From Actinomadura luzonensis (GTDB lineage: Bacteria; Actinomycetota; Actinomycetes; Streptosporangiales; Streptosporangiaceae): DNA of 64,000 nt. Positions 1-8,132 of the stretch are shown here, piece after piece. The stretch spans positions 5,957,001-6,021,000 of the forward strand of contig NZ_JAKRKC020000001.1 of NCBI RefSeq assembly GCF_022664455.2, in the 5' to 3' direction. Positions within the stretch are counted from its first letter, which is position 1. Each line of letters opens with the position of its first letter. Under the pieces are notes generated by a model. It was not told the DNA's origin, did no database searches, and saw only the letters and a list, made by a program, of their open reading frames with translations. A program made the translations under genes and the position numbers.

Positions 1-1
1 G

Positions 2-43
2 GAGCGGCTCGGCGCGGTGCGGGGCAAGAGCGTGACGTTCTGA
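2..43 (+). CDS. 3' tail of an upstream gene (partial)
   Basis: A reading frame open from the window edge ends at a TGA at 41-43 and translates to a short tail ending GKSVTF. It lies 36 bp before the next start codon on the same strand, so an upstream gene probably ends here. Too little is visible to name it, and the call rests only on position and codon choice. Confidence 0.35.
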   Translation, partial: ERLGAVRGKSVTF

Positions 44-79
44 GTGACCGTTCCGGCGGGATGGAGGAGGTGACGGCGG

Positions 80-1807
80 ATGTGGCGGACGCTGTCCGAC
101 GACGCGCGGCAGGCCATCCGCGACCTGTGCGACCAGCACGGCGCGCGCCTGTACGACTACTGCCGCACCGAGCTGGCCGCGGGCGACGCCGAGCAGGCGG
201 TCGCCGGGGCCCTGCTGACGGCCCACCTGTACGCCGACCGCATGACGGACCCGGCGCTGCGCCGCCCCTGGTTGTACGCGCTGGCCCGCGCGCACCGCGC
301 GGTCGTGGCCAAGCCCGCCAGCATCGGCTCGTGGTCGCGTCCCGGCCGCATGTCGGAGCTGCTGCCCGAGGCCCTGCTGTCGCTGGAGCGGCCCCAGCGT
401 GAGCTGCTGGACCTGTCGGTCCGGCACGGCCTGGCCGACGCCGAGCTGGCCACCGTCTTCGAGCTGGACGAGGCCGAGGTGCGCGCGATCGTGGCGCGGG
501 CCGCGGCCGGCCTGGAGGAGTGGTTCGCCGCGATCATCGCCGCGCGCGGCCCCGGCGGCTGCGCCGACCTGACCGCCCGCGTGTCGGCGTGGGTCGCCGC
601 GCCCGGCCGCCGGGCCAGGGCCAGGATCGGCCGCCACATTCAGTCCTGTGCGACCTGCCGGGCCGCGCCCAGGACGATGACGGCCGGGGCGCTGCTGCGC
701 CGCCTGCCGATCGCCACGCTGCCCGGCACGCTACCGAACCGGCTGGCGTCTGCGCAGCCGTTGCCCGGCGAGGGACCTCTCTGGCGGGCTGACGGCTTCC
801 CCGTGCAGGCACGCACACTGGTGGAGACCGGCCCCGCGGAGACTGGCCGCTGGGCCGTCGTCCCGCCGGTCGCCGACGCCGAGCCGTCCGTCCCCGTCGC
901 CGACCCCACGACGGCGACGCAGGGAAAGCCCTGGTCGGCGGCGGGCGCGGCCGCCGCCGACCAGGAGCTCCCGGCCGCTCCGGCGGTGCGCGGGCGGCAC
1001 CCGTTCGCGCCGCCGAGCCGGACCAGGGCCTTCCGCGGGGGCGCGTACACCGACAAGCTCGTCTACACCACCGCGCTCAAGGGCGAGAGCAACGGCCACG
1101 CCAGGACCCCCGACGCGATCATCCGCTACGGCGGGATCACGATGAGCGGCGAGCCGGACGGCGCCGCGGGCAAGCAGTGGCAGGAGTACTGGAAGGAGCC
1201 GCCGGACGACGACGCCGAGACCGGCGCGCCGATCCGGGCGGTGGCCAGGCTGGCGCTGCTCATGGGCGTCGGCCTGCTGGCGGCGGGCCTGGTGTGGGCG
1301 CTGCTGAACGCCCGCGACCACCCCGCCGTGATCACCAAGGCGGCGGCGCAGACCAGCGTGCTGCTGGAGCGGCCGTCGAAGTGGGTGGCGAAGGTGACGG
1401 CGCCCTCCGCCGCGCCCGCGCCCGCCCCTGGCTCGGGGCTGACCAGCGTGGCGCGGGCGGCGGAGCTGCCGCGGCCCGCGCCGCCGGTGGCGCGGCTGTC
1501 GCCCGCGTCGGTGTCGCTCGGCGCGGCGCGCGCCGGGTCGTTCGCGCTGGCGTGCACGGGCCGCTGCACGATCATCTCGGCCACCGCCACCCCGGGCCTC
1601 GCGGTCTCCGGCACCCGCTTCCGGGTACGGGAGTCCGCGGACCGGGCGAGCTGCGGCGACCCGGAGCGGAGCGGCCGGATCGTGGTCCGCTGGACCGGCA
1701 CGGCCACCGGCGACGGCGTCCGCACCGGCGGGACGACGGCGGCCGGCGGCACGCTGACCCTCGCCGTCACGTGGACGGCCGGCCGAGGCTGGAGCCCCTG
1801 CGCCTAG
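80..1807 (+). CDS. ECF-like sigma factor fused to zinc-finger, membrane and extracellular domains
   Basis: 575 aa. ATG at 80 follows GGAGGAGG with 9 nt spacing. Residues about 1-80 resemble a degenerate sigma region 2 (RPWLYALARAHR). Residues about 95-160 resemble sigma region 4, with a helix-turn-helix around FELDEAEVRAIVARAA. Next comes H-x3-C-x2-C (RHIQSCATC), typical of anti-sigma zinc-finger (ZAS/zf-HC2) domains. A Pro/Ala-rich linker leads to one membrane helix near residue 395 (LALLMGVGLLAAGLVWALL) and a roughly 160-aa exterior part with paired cysteines and a beta-rich look. This order (sigma, anti-sigma zinc finger, TM, exterior domain) matches known actinobacterial ECF fusions that carry their own inhibitor; the exact ECF group is not assigned. 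The sigma-2 part is weak, so promoter recognition is uncertain. Confidence 0.75.
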   Translation: MWRTLSDDARQAIRDLCDQHGARLYDYCRTELAAGDAEQAVAGALLTAHLYADRMTDPALRRPWLYALARAHRAVVAKPASIGSWSRPGRMSELLPEALLSLERPQRELLDLSVRHGLADAELATVFELDEAEVRAIVARAAAGLEEWFAAIIAARGPGGCADLTARVSAWVAAPGRRARARIGRHIQSCATCRAAPRTMTAGALLRRLPIATLPGTLPNRLASAQPLPGEGPLWRADGFPVQARTLVETGPAETGRWAVVPPVADAEPSVPVADPTTATQGKPWSAAGAAAADQELPAAPAVRGRHPFAPPSRTRAFRGGAYTDKLVYTTALKGESNGHARTPDAIIRYGGITMSGEPDGAAGKQWQEYWKEPPDDDAETGAPIRAVARLALLMGVGLLAAGLVWALLNARDHPAVITKAAAQTSVLLERPSKWVAKVTAPSAAPAPAPGSGLTSVARAAELPRPAPPVARLSPASVSLGAARAGSFALACTGRCTIISATATPGLAVSGTRFRVRESADRASCGDPERSGRIVVRWTGTATGDGVRTGGTTAAGGTLTLAVTWTAGRGWSPCA

Positions 1808-1817
1808 CAGGAGCCCC

Positions 1818-1853
1818 AGCCGTGCTTCCTAGAAGAGCCGTGCTTCCTAGAAG
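1818..1853. repeat. 18-bp tandem duplication over the S15 peptidase stop codon
   Basis: The unit AGCCGTGCTTCCTAGAAG occurs twice without a gap (1818-1835 and 1836-1853). Read on the minus strand, each copy contains CTTCTAG, so the peptidase stop codon TAG (1849-1847) is repeated in frame 18 bp downstream. The repeats are identical. Confidence 0.9.
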
Positions 1854-3778
1854 AACTGGAACTTCGCCTCAGGCTGCGGCAGCTCGACCCGGTCCGGGCC
1901 GTGGAACCTGGCCTTGTCCTGCGGCATGTCCGTCAGCGGCGTCCCGAGCACGAACGGCACGACGACGCTGCTCTTCGCCAGGTCGACCGTGACGGTGGCG
2001 CCGGTGCCGCTCTCCTCGCTGTAGGTGGCGTCGGTGCCGGCGATCACCAGGCCGATCCTGTGGCCCTTCCTGAAGGTGTAGTCCTGCGGCAGCGTCAGCC
2101 ACTTGACCTTGCCGTACGTGCCTGCGGGCAGCGGCGCGGCCTCGCTGAGCGAGTCGCGGTTCTGCACGTCGATCCAGCCGCGGGCGACGACCTCCAGCGG
2201 GCGGGTGGCGACGTTCGTGACGACCTTCCGGTAGCAGCCGTCGTCGGCCGCGGTGCTCTCGCCCCAGCAGTCCTCCTCGGTGAGCGTGGTGATGCCCTGG
2301 CCGCGCCGCCAGTCGACGCGGGCGCTCTCGCCGAAGTCGACGAGCAGCGCGGTCAGGTTGGCGGTGGGCTTGTCCAGCTTGACCCGCAGGTCGGCGGTGG
2401 GCGTGCCGGACAGGCGCAGGTCCAGCGGCAGCTCGCCGGTGGTGAACGCCACCCGGCCGGGGTTGGCGGTGCCGACGTCGGCGACCATGTCGTTCTCGCT
2501 CAGCGCCACGTCGGTGAAGGTCGCGGTGCTGTCCTTGGCGGCCGGGCGCAGGCCCAGCGAGCCGTCGGCGGCGGGCCGCAGCGACGCCTTGATCGCGAAC
2601 GGCGCCGGCCAGTCGCGCTGGCTGATCCACTGCGCGGGGCCGACCTCCACGTCCGCGCGGGGCTCCTGGAGGATGCCGTTGCGCACACCGTGCAGCCAGT
2701 AGTCGAACCAGCGGTGCAGGGTGTCCACCCACAGGCCGCGCCGGCCCTCGAAGTCGAACGGGTCCACGTGCTGGGTCTGGCCGACCCAGATCTTGCGCGG
2801 CACGCCCCGCTCGGCCAGGGCCTTCCACCAGGTGGAGAAGTTGTCGGGCTTGACGTTGAGGTCGTTGACCGTGTGCACCGCGAAGACGCTGGCCCTGACC
2901 TTGGAGGCGTCGCCGAGCAGGCCCTTGAGGTAGTCGCGCTCGGCCCAGAAGGCGTTGTAGTTCCCGGTGTCGTCGCCGTCCTCGGCGTCCATCCGGTCGC
3001 GGACCGCCTGGCACTTGGCCTCGGGGTCGGTGTCGACGTAGTTGGCCAGCCAGGAGGCGTAGTCGTAGTTGTAGATCACGCCGTTCGAGCGCTGGTACTT
3101 GTACCAGGAGCTGATGGCCGAGATCGGCACGATCGTCTTCAGCCCGTCCACGCCGGTGGCGGCGACGGCGTTGGCCAGGGTGCCGTCGTACGACTTGCCG
3201 ATCATGGCGGCCTTGCCGGTGGTCCAGTCGGCCACGGCGGGGCCGCCGTCGGCCCTGGTCGCCCTGGCGCGGCCGTTCAGCCAGTCGATGACGGCCTTGC
3301 CGCCCAGCACGTCGGCCTTGCCGCCGATGTCGGGGCAGCCGTCGGACCTGGTGGTGCCGAGCATGTCCACGTTGAGGACGGCGTAGCCGCGCGGGACGAA
3401 GTAGTTGTCGTAGAAGAGCGGGAACTTGGTGACGTTGCCCGCCGCGTCGTAGACCTTGCGCTCGGCCTCGTTGCCGCGGCCGGAGTTGTCGTAGTAGGGG
3501 CTCTCGTCGATGATCACCGGCACCTTGAGGCCCGGGCCGGACTCCTTGGGGCGGATGATGTCGACGCGGACCTTGTCGAGGGCGCCGTCGAGGTCGCTGT
3601 CGACCGTGGACTCGACGTACACGTGCTCGCGGACGGCGTCGGCGTAGGAGAAGACCGGCTGGGTGCGGCCGTCCTCGACGGTGACGGCCGGGGTGGCGGC
3701 GTGAGCGGGGGGTGCGGTGGCCGTCGCGGTCGCCAGGGTGAGGACGACGGCGGCCAGGGCCGGGCGTAAGGGTGACAC
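1847..3778 (-). CDS. secreted Xaa-Pro dipeptidyl-peptidase (family S15)
   Basis: 643 aa. The GTG start at 3778 is chosen because TTTGGAGG lies 6 nt upstream and the product then begins with a clean Sec signal peptide (SPLRPALAAVVLTLATATA, cleavage after PPAHA). The mature part is the alpha/beta-hydrolase domain of S15 enzymes, with nucleophile motif GKSYDG (Ser about 196), an Asp in HTVNDLNVKPDNF and a His in GQTQHVDPFDF, followed by the jelly-roll X-Pro C-terminal domain. The family removes N-terminal Xaa-Pro dipeptides from peptides; here it is probably exported for scavenging. It is divergent from the ADP-ribosylglycohydrolase gene. Alternative ATG starts upstream are less well supported. 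Confidence 0.9.
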   Translation of the reverse strand: MSPLRPALAAVVLTLATATATAPPAHAATPAVTVEDGRTQPVFSYADAVREHVYVESTVDSDLDGALDKVRVDIIRPKESGPGLKVPVIIDESPYYDNSGRGNEAERKVYDAAGNVTKFPLFYDNYFVPRGYAVLNVDMLGTTRSDGCPDIGGKADVLGGKAVIDWLNGRARATRADGGPAVADWTTGKAAMIGKSYDGTLANAVAATGVDGLKTIVPISAISSWYKYQRSNGVIYNYDYASWLANYVDTDPEAKCQAVRDRMDAEDGDDTGNYNAFWAERDYLKGLLGDASKVRASVFAVHTVNDLNVKPDNFSTWWKALAERGVPRKIWVGQTQHVDPFDFEGRRGLWVDTLHRWFDYWLHGVRNGILQEPRADVEVGPAQWISQRDWPAPFAIKASLRPAADGSLGLRPAAKDSTATFTDVALSENDMVADVGTANPGRVAFTTGELPLDLRLSGTPTADLRVKLDKPTANLTALLVDFGESARVDWRRGQGITTLTEEDCWGESTAADDGCYRKVVTNVATRPLEVVARGWIDVQNRDSLSEAAPLPAGTYGKVKWLTLPQDYTFRKGHRIGLVIAGTDATYSEESGTGATVTVDLAKSSVVVPFVLGTPLTDMPQDKARFHGPDRVELPQPEAKFQFF

Positions 3779-3853
3779 GCATGACCTCCAAAGGTGCATC
3801 CGGGACAAAACGCAATCTCTCAGAGACCCGGGGAAGGTGACAAGATTCGGGTC

Positions 3854-4903
3854 ATGGATGTTCGGGATCGGGTCCGCGGCTGCCTCCTCGGCGGCGCGAT
3901 CGGGGACGCCCTCGGGGCGCCCGTCGAGTTCCATTCGCTTCGGGACATCCGGCGCGACCACGGGCCCGCGGGCCTCACCGGATACGTCCCCACCTGGCGG
4001 GGCACCAGCGGCCTCGTCACCGACGACACCCAGATGACGCTGTTCACCGTCGAGGGCCTGCTCCGCGCCGCCCACGGTAACCGCTCACCGGACGACGCGG
4101 CAGGCGGCGCGCCGGGCGGCTCCCCGGACGGGGACGTACTGAGGTGCGTGCGCGAGGCGTACCTGCGCTGGCTCGACACCCAGGACCACCACGAGCCGCC
4201 GCCCGCCGACCGCCCCCACCGCACCGGGCGGCTGCGCGAGGAGGGCTGGCTCTACTCCCGGCGCGCCCCGGGCACCACCTGCCTGTCCGGCCTGCACCGG
4301 CCCTTCCCCGGCCCGTCGCCCCTCGGCGAGCCCGGGCCGGTCAATCCCGGCTCGAAGGGCTGCGGCACCGTCATGCGCTCGGCCCCGTTCGGGCTGGCGC
4401 GGCGCGCGCCGCGGGAGGCGTTCGAGCTGGCCGCCGCCTGCGCGCAGATCACCCACGGGCATCCCACCGGCTACCTGGCGGCGGGGGCGTTCGCGGCGAT
4501 CATCGCGTACCTGATGGCGGGCGAGGCCCTGGAGCCGGCCGTGCACGGCGCGCTCGGCCTGCTGGCCGGCTACCCGTCCCACGAGGAGACCACGGCGGCG
4601 CTCCGCGCGGCGCTCGCCGCGGCCGCGGCCGGGCCGCACTCCCCCGAGCGCGTCGAGACGCTGGGCGGGGCCTGGGTCGCCGAGGAGGCGCTGGCCATCG
4701 GCGTCTACTGCGCCCTCGCCGAGCCCTCCGTCGAACGCGCGCTGCTGCTGTCGGTCAACCACTCGGGCGACAGCGACTCGACCGGCTCGGTCTGCGGCAA
4801 CCTGCTCGGCACGATGCACGGCGCCGACGCACTGCCCGAGGCCTGGCTCACGCCGCTGGAGGGCCGCAGGACCATCGAACGGCTGGCCGCCGAGCTGAGC
4901 TGA
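3854..4903 (+). CDS. ADP-ribosylglycohydrolase family protein
   Basis: 349 aa. The ATG at 3854 begins MDVRDRVRGCLLGGAIGDAL, the family's N-terminal motif. Magnesium and substrate motifs are present: VTDDTQMTLFTVEGLL (the DDTQM cluster) and, near the C-terminus, NHSGDSDSTGSVCGNLLG. Family members (DraG/ARH type) remove ADP-ribose from proteins or nucleic acids, or cleave related glycosidic bonds; the substrate cannot be read from sequence. A purine-rich stretch GGGGAAGG lies 16 nt upstream, somewhat far for a ribosome site. The gene is followed by a GntR regulator on the same strand, 60 bp on, which may or may not be functionally linked. Confidence 0.88.
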   Translation: MDVRDRVRGCLLGGAIGDALGAPVEFHSLRDIRRDHGPAGLTGYVPTWRGTSGLVTDDTQMTLFTVEGLLRAAHGNRSPDDAAGGAPGGSPDGDVLRCVREAYLRWLDTQDHHEPPPADRPHRTGRLREEGWLYSRRAPGTTCLSGLHRPFPGPSPLGEPGPVNPGSKGCGTVMRSAPFGLARRAPREAFELAAACAQITHGHPTGYLAAGAFAAIIAYLMAGEALEPAVHGALGLLAGYPSHEETTAALRAALAAAAAGPHSPERVETLGGAWVAEEALAIGVYCALAEPSVERALLLSVNHSGDSDSTGSVCGNLLGTMHGADALPEAWLTPLEGRRTIERLAAELS

Positions 4904-4963
4904 CCGGCCGTCCGTGACCGCAGCGCTTAGGGTGGACTTCCCAGCCGAAGGAGAAGAGGGCAC

Positions 4964-5623
4964 ATGCGCAACGTCGCTCGGACCTCGCTCGTCGACGCCG
5001 CGATCGACGAGCTCCGCCGGGAGATCGCCCGCGGCACGTGGCCGGTCGGGACGAAGATCCCGTCGGAGAGCCAGCTCGCGCAGAGCCTCGGCATGAGCCG
5101 GCTCTCGGTGCGCGAGGCGGTGCGGGTGCTCGCGCACGCCGGGCTCCTGCACACGCGCCAGGGCGACGGCACGTACGTGACCGCGACCGACGAGTCCCGG
5201 GTCGCGCTGCGCCGCCGCCTCGACACGGCGGCCGCCATGGACATCATCGACGTGCGCCGCGGCCTCGACCTCGTCGCCGCCCGGCTGGCCGCCGGCCGCC
5301 GCACCGACGAGGACCTGGCCGGGCTGCGCGAGACCCTGGCCCGCAGGGACGCGGCCGGCCGGGCCGGCGACCTCGACGGCTTCGCCGACGCCGACGTCGA
5401 CTTCCACGTCCGGGTGGCCGACGCCGCGCACAACGCGCTGCTCGCCGACCTCTACCGGGGCATGAGCGACGCGCTGCGCGACAGCGTCCGCGACCAGCAG
5501 GAGGCGGCGCTGGTGCCGGACAGCTCCCACGAGGAGCTGCTGCGCGCCATCGAGGCGGGCGACCCCGGGCGCGCGGTCGCGATCTCGGTCGCCATCCTCG
5601 ACCAGCAGGAACGCGACCTCTGA
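4964..5623 (+). CDS. FadR-subfamily GntR transcriptional regulator
   Basis: 219 aa. AAGGAGAAG lies 8-10 nt before the ATG. The N-terminal winged helix carries the GntR signature (PSESQLAQSLGMSRLSVREA). The C-terminal helical FCD domain has the usual metal/ligand positions: Asp/His in DVDFHVRVADAAHN and a late His in SSHEELLRAIEAGD. FCD regulators normally sense carboxylic acids and repress nearby catabolic or transport genes. No such gene is adjacent, so target and ligand are unknown. Confidence 0.9.
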   Translation: MRNVARTSLVDAAIDELRREIARGTWPVGTKIPSESQLAQSLGMSRLSVREAVRVLAHAGLLHTRQGDGTYVTATDESRVALRRRLDTAAAMDIIDVRRGLDLVAARLAAGRRTDEDLAGLRETLARRDAAGRAGDLDGFADADVDFHVRVADAAHNALLADLYRGMSDALRDSVRDQQEAALVPDSSHEELLRAIEAGDPGRAVAISVAILDQQERDL

Positions 5624-5652
5624 CCGCGCGCGGTGACGTCGGGAGGCGCGGC

Positions 5653-5683
5653 GGGCGGGTCGCCGGGCGGGTCGCCGGGCGGG
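5653..5683. repeat. short GC-rich tandem repeat in an intergenic region
   Basis: GGGCGGGTCGCC is present twice and a half in tandem (5653-5664, 5665-5676, 5677-5683) in the 227-bp gap after the GntR gene. The rest of that gap shows no convincing gene. The repeat could form G-rich structure on the plus strand, but no function is evident. Confidence 0.7.
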
Positions 5684-5850
5684 GGTGGCTCCTCGTCGTC
5701 GCGCCGGCGTCCGGCCGGCCGTAGGCCCGCGCCCGTCAGCGCCGCTCCCCCGGCCGGTGAAGGTTGCAGAGAAGGCGACATTTCCCGATGGGGCGCGCAC
5801 AATGGAAAAGGCAGGGCGACAATTCGGCGAGGAGCGAGGAGGCTGCCGCC

Positions 5851-6096
5851 GTGTCCGCCGCCGGACGTGATTACCTCGACGCGATGCTGGACGTGCTCGT
5901 TTACGAGAACGTATTGGTGGCGTGGCGACGAACGCCTCTGGGCGGCTACCTGATCGTCTCCCACGAGGGCGAGGAGATCAGGTTGACCACGCCACAGGCG
6001 GAAACGTGGGCGCAGGGCGCGTTCGCCGTCTACCTGGCGCTGGTCGACGCCCGCCGCATCACGCCGCGCATCCCGGGCGACACGCCCCAGAAATAA
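5851..6096 (+). CDS. small conserved-looking protein, unknown function
   Basis: 81 aa starting at GTG 5851, chosen because GAGGAGG lies 8 nt upstream; in-frame ATGs further upstream lack a ribosome site. The product is soluble, beginning SAAGRDYLDAMLDVLVYENV, then RTPLGGYLIVSHEGEEIRL, with a C-terminal helix (WAQGAFAVYLALVDARR). I do not recognise a family. It is convergent with the methyltransferase gene. Codon use matches its neighbours. Confidence 0.7.
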   Translation: MSAAGRDYLDAMLDVLVYENVLVAWRRTPLGGYLIVSHEGEEIRLTTPQAETWAQGAFAVYLALVDARRITPRIPGDTPQK

Positions 6097-6170
6097 CGCG
6101 GCCCCGCCCTTTTCACCGGCGGGCCGGCGGCCCATATCGCGTCGCCGTTACCCGGGCGATAAATGGCGGG

Positions 6171-6833
6171 TCACGCCGCCGGGTTTCGCGCCCGGCCGAG
6201 AATGTGGGTCAATGTCGGGGAGGACGGCAGCGGTTTGAAGGGGAAGCGCTCGCACTCCTCGACGAGCAGGCCGCTGTCGCGCAGCGCGCGCTCGGTGTTC
6301 CTGTTGGGCCGGCAGCCGCCGGCCGCGAGCCGCCACACGGGCGTGAGGAGGTCCTGGAGCAGGCCGGTCGCGGGGTTGGCGGAGCGCACGTGTTCGAGGA
6401 AGCGCACCTCGCCGCCGGGCCGCAGGACCCGACGCACCTCGGCGAGCGCGGCCCGCTGGTCGGGCACCGAGCACAGCACCATCGACAGCACGACCGCGTC
6501 GTACCCGCCGTCCTCGGCCGGCAGCTCCCCGGCGTGGCCGGCCACCACCCGCACGGGCACCCGGGTGGCGCCCGCCGCGCGTTCGGCGCCGGCCCGCAGC
6601 ACGTCGTCCGGCTCGATCGCGACGACCTCGCGCACCTCGGCCGGGTAGTGCGCGAAGTTGAGCCCGTTGCCCGCGCCGACCTCGACGACCCGGCCCGCGA
6701 GGCCGGCCAGCATCCGACGACGCAGCGGGCCGGTGGCGTGGGGCTCGGCCTCGACGCTCATCCGCTCGTACATGCGGGCGAAGCGCGGATGCTGGAACCG
6801 CGACAGATCCTGCATGCCTCCAACGTAGGTCAC
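6171..6833 (-). CDS. class I SAM-dependent methyltransferase
   Basis: 220 aa. GTG at 6833 overlaps the stop of the upstream csoR-like gene (GTGA), suggesting translational coupling. Motif I is VVEVGAGNGLNFAHYP, motif II ends VVAIEPD, and motif III/post-I is YDAVVLSMVLCSVPDQ, followed by VRRVLRPGGEVRFLEHVRS, as in UbiE/Methyltransf_11 enzymes. The substrate is unknown. An ATG seven codons in is a possible alternative start, but GGAGG is then too close. Being coupled to a copper-type repressor suggests it is co-induced by metal stress. Confidence 0.85.
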   Translation of the reverse strand: MTYVGGMQDLSRFQHPRFARMYERMSVEAEPHATGPLRRRMLAGLAGRVVEVGAGNGLNFAHYPAEVREVVAIEPDDVLRAGAERAAGATRVPVRVVAGHAGELPAEDGGYDAVVLSMVLCSVPDQRAALAEVRRVLRPGGEVRFLEHVRSANPATGLLQDLLTPVWRLAAGGCRPNRNTERALRDSGLLVEECERFPFKPLPSSPTLTHILGRARNPAA

Positions 6834-7111
6834 GATCGCACGAGGCGGGCGATCGCGTCGGCGGCCTCCTTCACCTTGGCCTCCGCCTCGGCCCCGCCCT
6901 TGCGGGTGGCCTCGGCCACGCAGTGCGCCAGGTGCTCCTCCAGCAGGGACAGCGCGAACGACTGCAGCGCGCTGGTCGTGGCCGACACCTGCGTGAGGAT
7001 GTCGATGCAGTACTTGTCGTCCTCGACCATGCGCTGGAGCCCTCGCGCCTGCCCCTCGATGCGGCGCAGCCGTCGCAGGTGGTCCTGCTTGTTGTCGGTG
7101 TAGCCGGCCAT
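6830..7111 (-). CDS. csoR: CsoR-type metal-sensing repressor
   Basis: 93 aa, all-helical CsoR/RcnR family (YTDNKQDHLRRLRRIEGQAR at the N-terminus). The copper-binding C-H-C pattern is visible: Cys in DKYCIDILTQ, then His and Cys four apart in LLEEHLAHCV. Such proteins release DNA when Cu(I) binds. The start ATG is preceded by GGAAGGA. A likely operator with ATAC/GTAT ends lies 39 bp upstream. The gene leads a two-gene unit with the methyltransferase, and no copper ATPase or chaperone gene is adjacent. Confidence 0.88.
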   Translation of the reverse strand: MAGYTDNKQDHLRRLRRIEGQARGLQRMVEDDKYCIDILTQVSATTSALQSFALSLLEEHLAHCVAEATRKGGAEAEAKVKEAADAIARLVRS

Positions 7112-7149
7112 CAGGTGGTCCTTCCGCTCGTCACACCGACGGCAACGCC

Positions 7150-7166
7150 ATACCCCCCTACCGTAT
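7150..7166. promoter_or_regulatory. putative CsoR operator
   Basis: ATACCCCCCTACCGTAT: a 17-bp site with ATAC/GTAT ends and a C-rich core, like the G/C-tract palindromes bound by CsoR proteins. It lies between the csoR-like gene (start 7111) and the end of the lipoprotein gene, placed to autoregulate csoR. Confidence 0.6.
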
Positions 7167-7183
7167 TCCGGAGCCGGCTCCGG

Positions 7184-7759
7184 TCAGGACGCCTTGTTGT
7201 TCATGAACTGGGTGATCTTCCACTGGCCGGCCTCCTGCGCCAGCAGGAACAGCTCGCGGTAGGTGGAGTTGCCCTGCTTGCTGCGCGAGCGGACGACTGA
7301 GTACTGGCCGCCGAGGTCGCGCGACTCCTCGATCGTGTGGGTGGCCTGCGAGAGGTCCTTGGAGCCCTTGAGCTGGTCCTGGAAGAGCGTGCGGATCGCG
7401 TTCGCGCCCGTCGCCGTGGCCTCCCCGTCCATGGCCACGACCGCGTCGTCGGAGAACGCGCCGACGACCTGGTTCACGTTGCCCGACTTCAGGGCGTCGA
7501 AGTAGCCCTGGACTGCCGAGCGTGCCTGCCCGTTGCCGGCGGTGCCGGTCGGGGAGGAGGTGCCCATGTCCGTGTCGGTCGCGGTGGGCGACTCCATGTC
7601 GGTGCCGGTCTCATCCGGCGACATCATGTCGGCGGGCGAGGACGGGCTCGCCGCGCCCTTCATGGCCTGGGTGTCGTTCCCCGCGGCGCAGCCCGCCACG
7701 AGCAGAACGGGAACGACCGCGGCCAGCAGGAGTGCCCTGCGGTGAGAAATCTTGCTCAT
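7184..7759 (-). CDS. lipoprotein with NTF2/SnoaL-like domain
   Basis: 191 aa from ATG 7759; a GTG ten codons upstream is an alternative and neither has a strong ribosome site. The signal peptide has basic residues (SKISHRR), a hydrophobic core and lipobox LLVAGC, so it should be lipidated outside the membrane. A Ser/Thr/Asp/Met-rich linker with repeated TDM/SP motifs follows. The C-terminal 110 aa (ARSAVQGYFDALKSGNVNQV to WKITQFMNN) look like the cone-shaped NTF2/SnoaL-like fold with the 'nuclear transport'-type helix-sheet pattern. Ligand or enzymatic role is unknown. Confidence 0.82.
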   Translation of the reverse strand: MSKISHRRALLLAAVVPVLLVAGCAAGNDTQAMKGAASPSSPADMMSPDETGTDMESPTATDTDMGTSSPTGTAGNGQARSAVQGYFDALKSGNVNQVVGAFSDDAVVAMDGEATATGANAIRTLFQDQLKGSKDLSQATHTIEESRDLGGQYSVVRSRSKQGNSTYRELFLLAQEAGQWKITQFMNNKAS

Positions 7760-7924
7760 GGCCGCTTTGATGCCCCGGCCGTCGATCACCGAATGCGCGG
7801 TTGTGGCAGTTTCGACCTGGCCTTTACCTCGTCCGGTATTACTCAGAGAAATGACCTGATTTGCCGAGACCGTTCAGTGTTTCGATCGTTGCCGCGGCGA
7901 GACCAGCCGGGCCGGACCCGCCGA

Positions 7925-7930
7925 TAGCGT
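7925..7930 (+). promoter_or_regulatory. -10 element of a leaderless small gene
   Basis: TAGCGT ends 7 nt before the GTG at 7938, the spacing expected when transcription starts at the first base of the start codon. No ribosome site is present, and the -35 region is weak. Confidence 0.5.
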
Positions 7931-7937
7931 CCCTCCA

Positions 7938-8087
7938 GTGCCGCGAACCCAGGCGAACCCGGACCCTCTCCCCCAGCGCGAGGACGCCGAGCGCTGCGAC
8001 AGCTCGGAGGCGGGCCGCCGCTGCGTCCTTCCCCTGGGGCACCGCAGCCCGCACGTCTACCCGCCCCCCGAGGAGCCCCGGCACTGA
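7938..8087 (+). CDS. 49-aa Cys-containing small protein
   Basis: GTG at 7938, stop TGA at 8085-8087. The product contains RCDSSEAGRRCVLPLGHRSP followed by HVYPPPEE. The pattern C-x8-C...GH...PH is a recurrent short motif in actinobacterial small proteins, usually C....GRRC.L..GH..PH; the two Cys and two His could bind a metal. The gene is probably leaderless (TAGCGT 7 nt upstream). Support is the motif and the good codon bias; function is unknown. Confidence 0.6.
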   Translation: MPRTQANPDPLPQREDAERCDSSEAGRRCVLPLGHRSPHVYPPPEEPRH

Positions 8088-8132
8088 CCCGGGGCCGGAC
8101 CGCCGTGCGAGCGGGCGGCCCGGCCGGCCGGC

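Noticed and set aside
1869-3815. Long arginine-rich minus-strand frame overlapping the S15 peptidase
   Set aside because: Shadow frame of a strongly coding GC-rich gene; the S15 frame carries the signal peptide and catalytic motifs.
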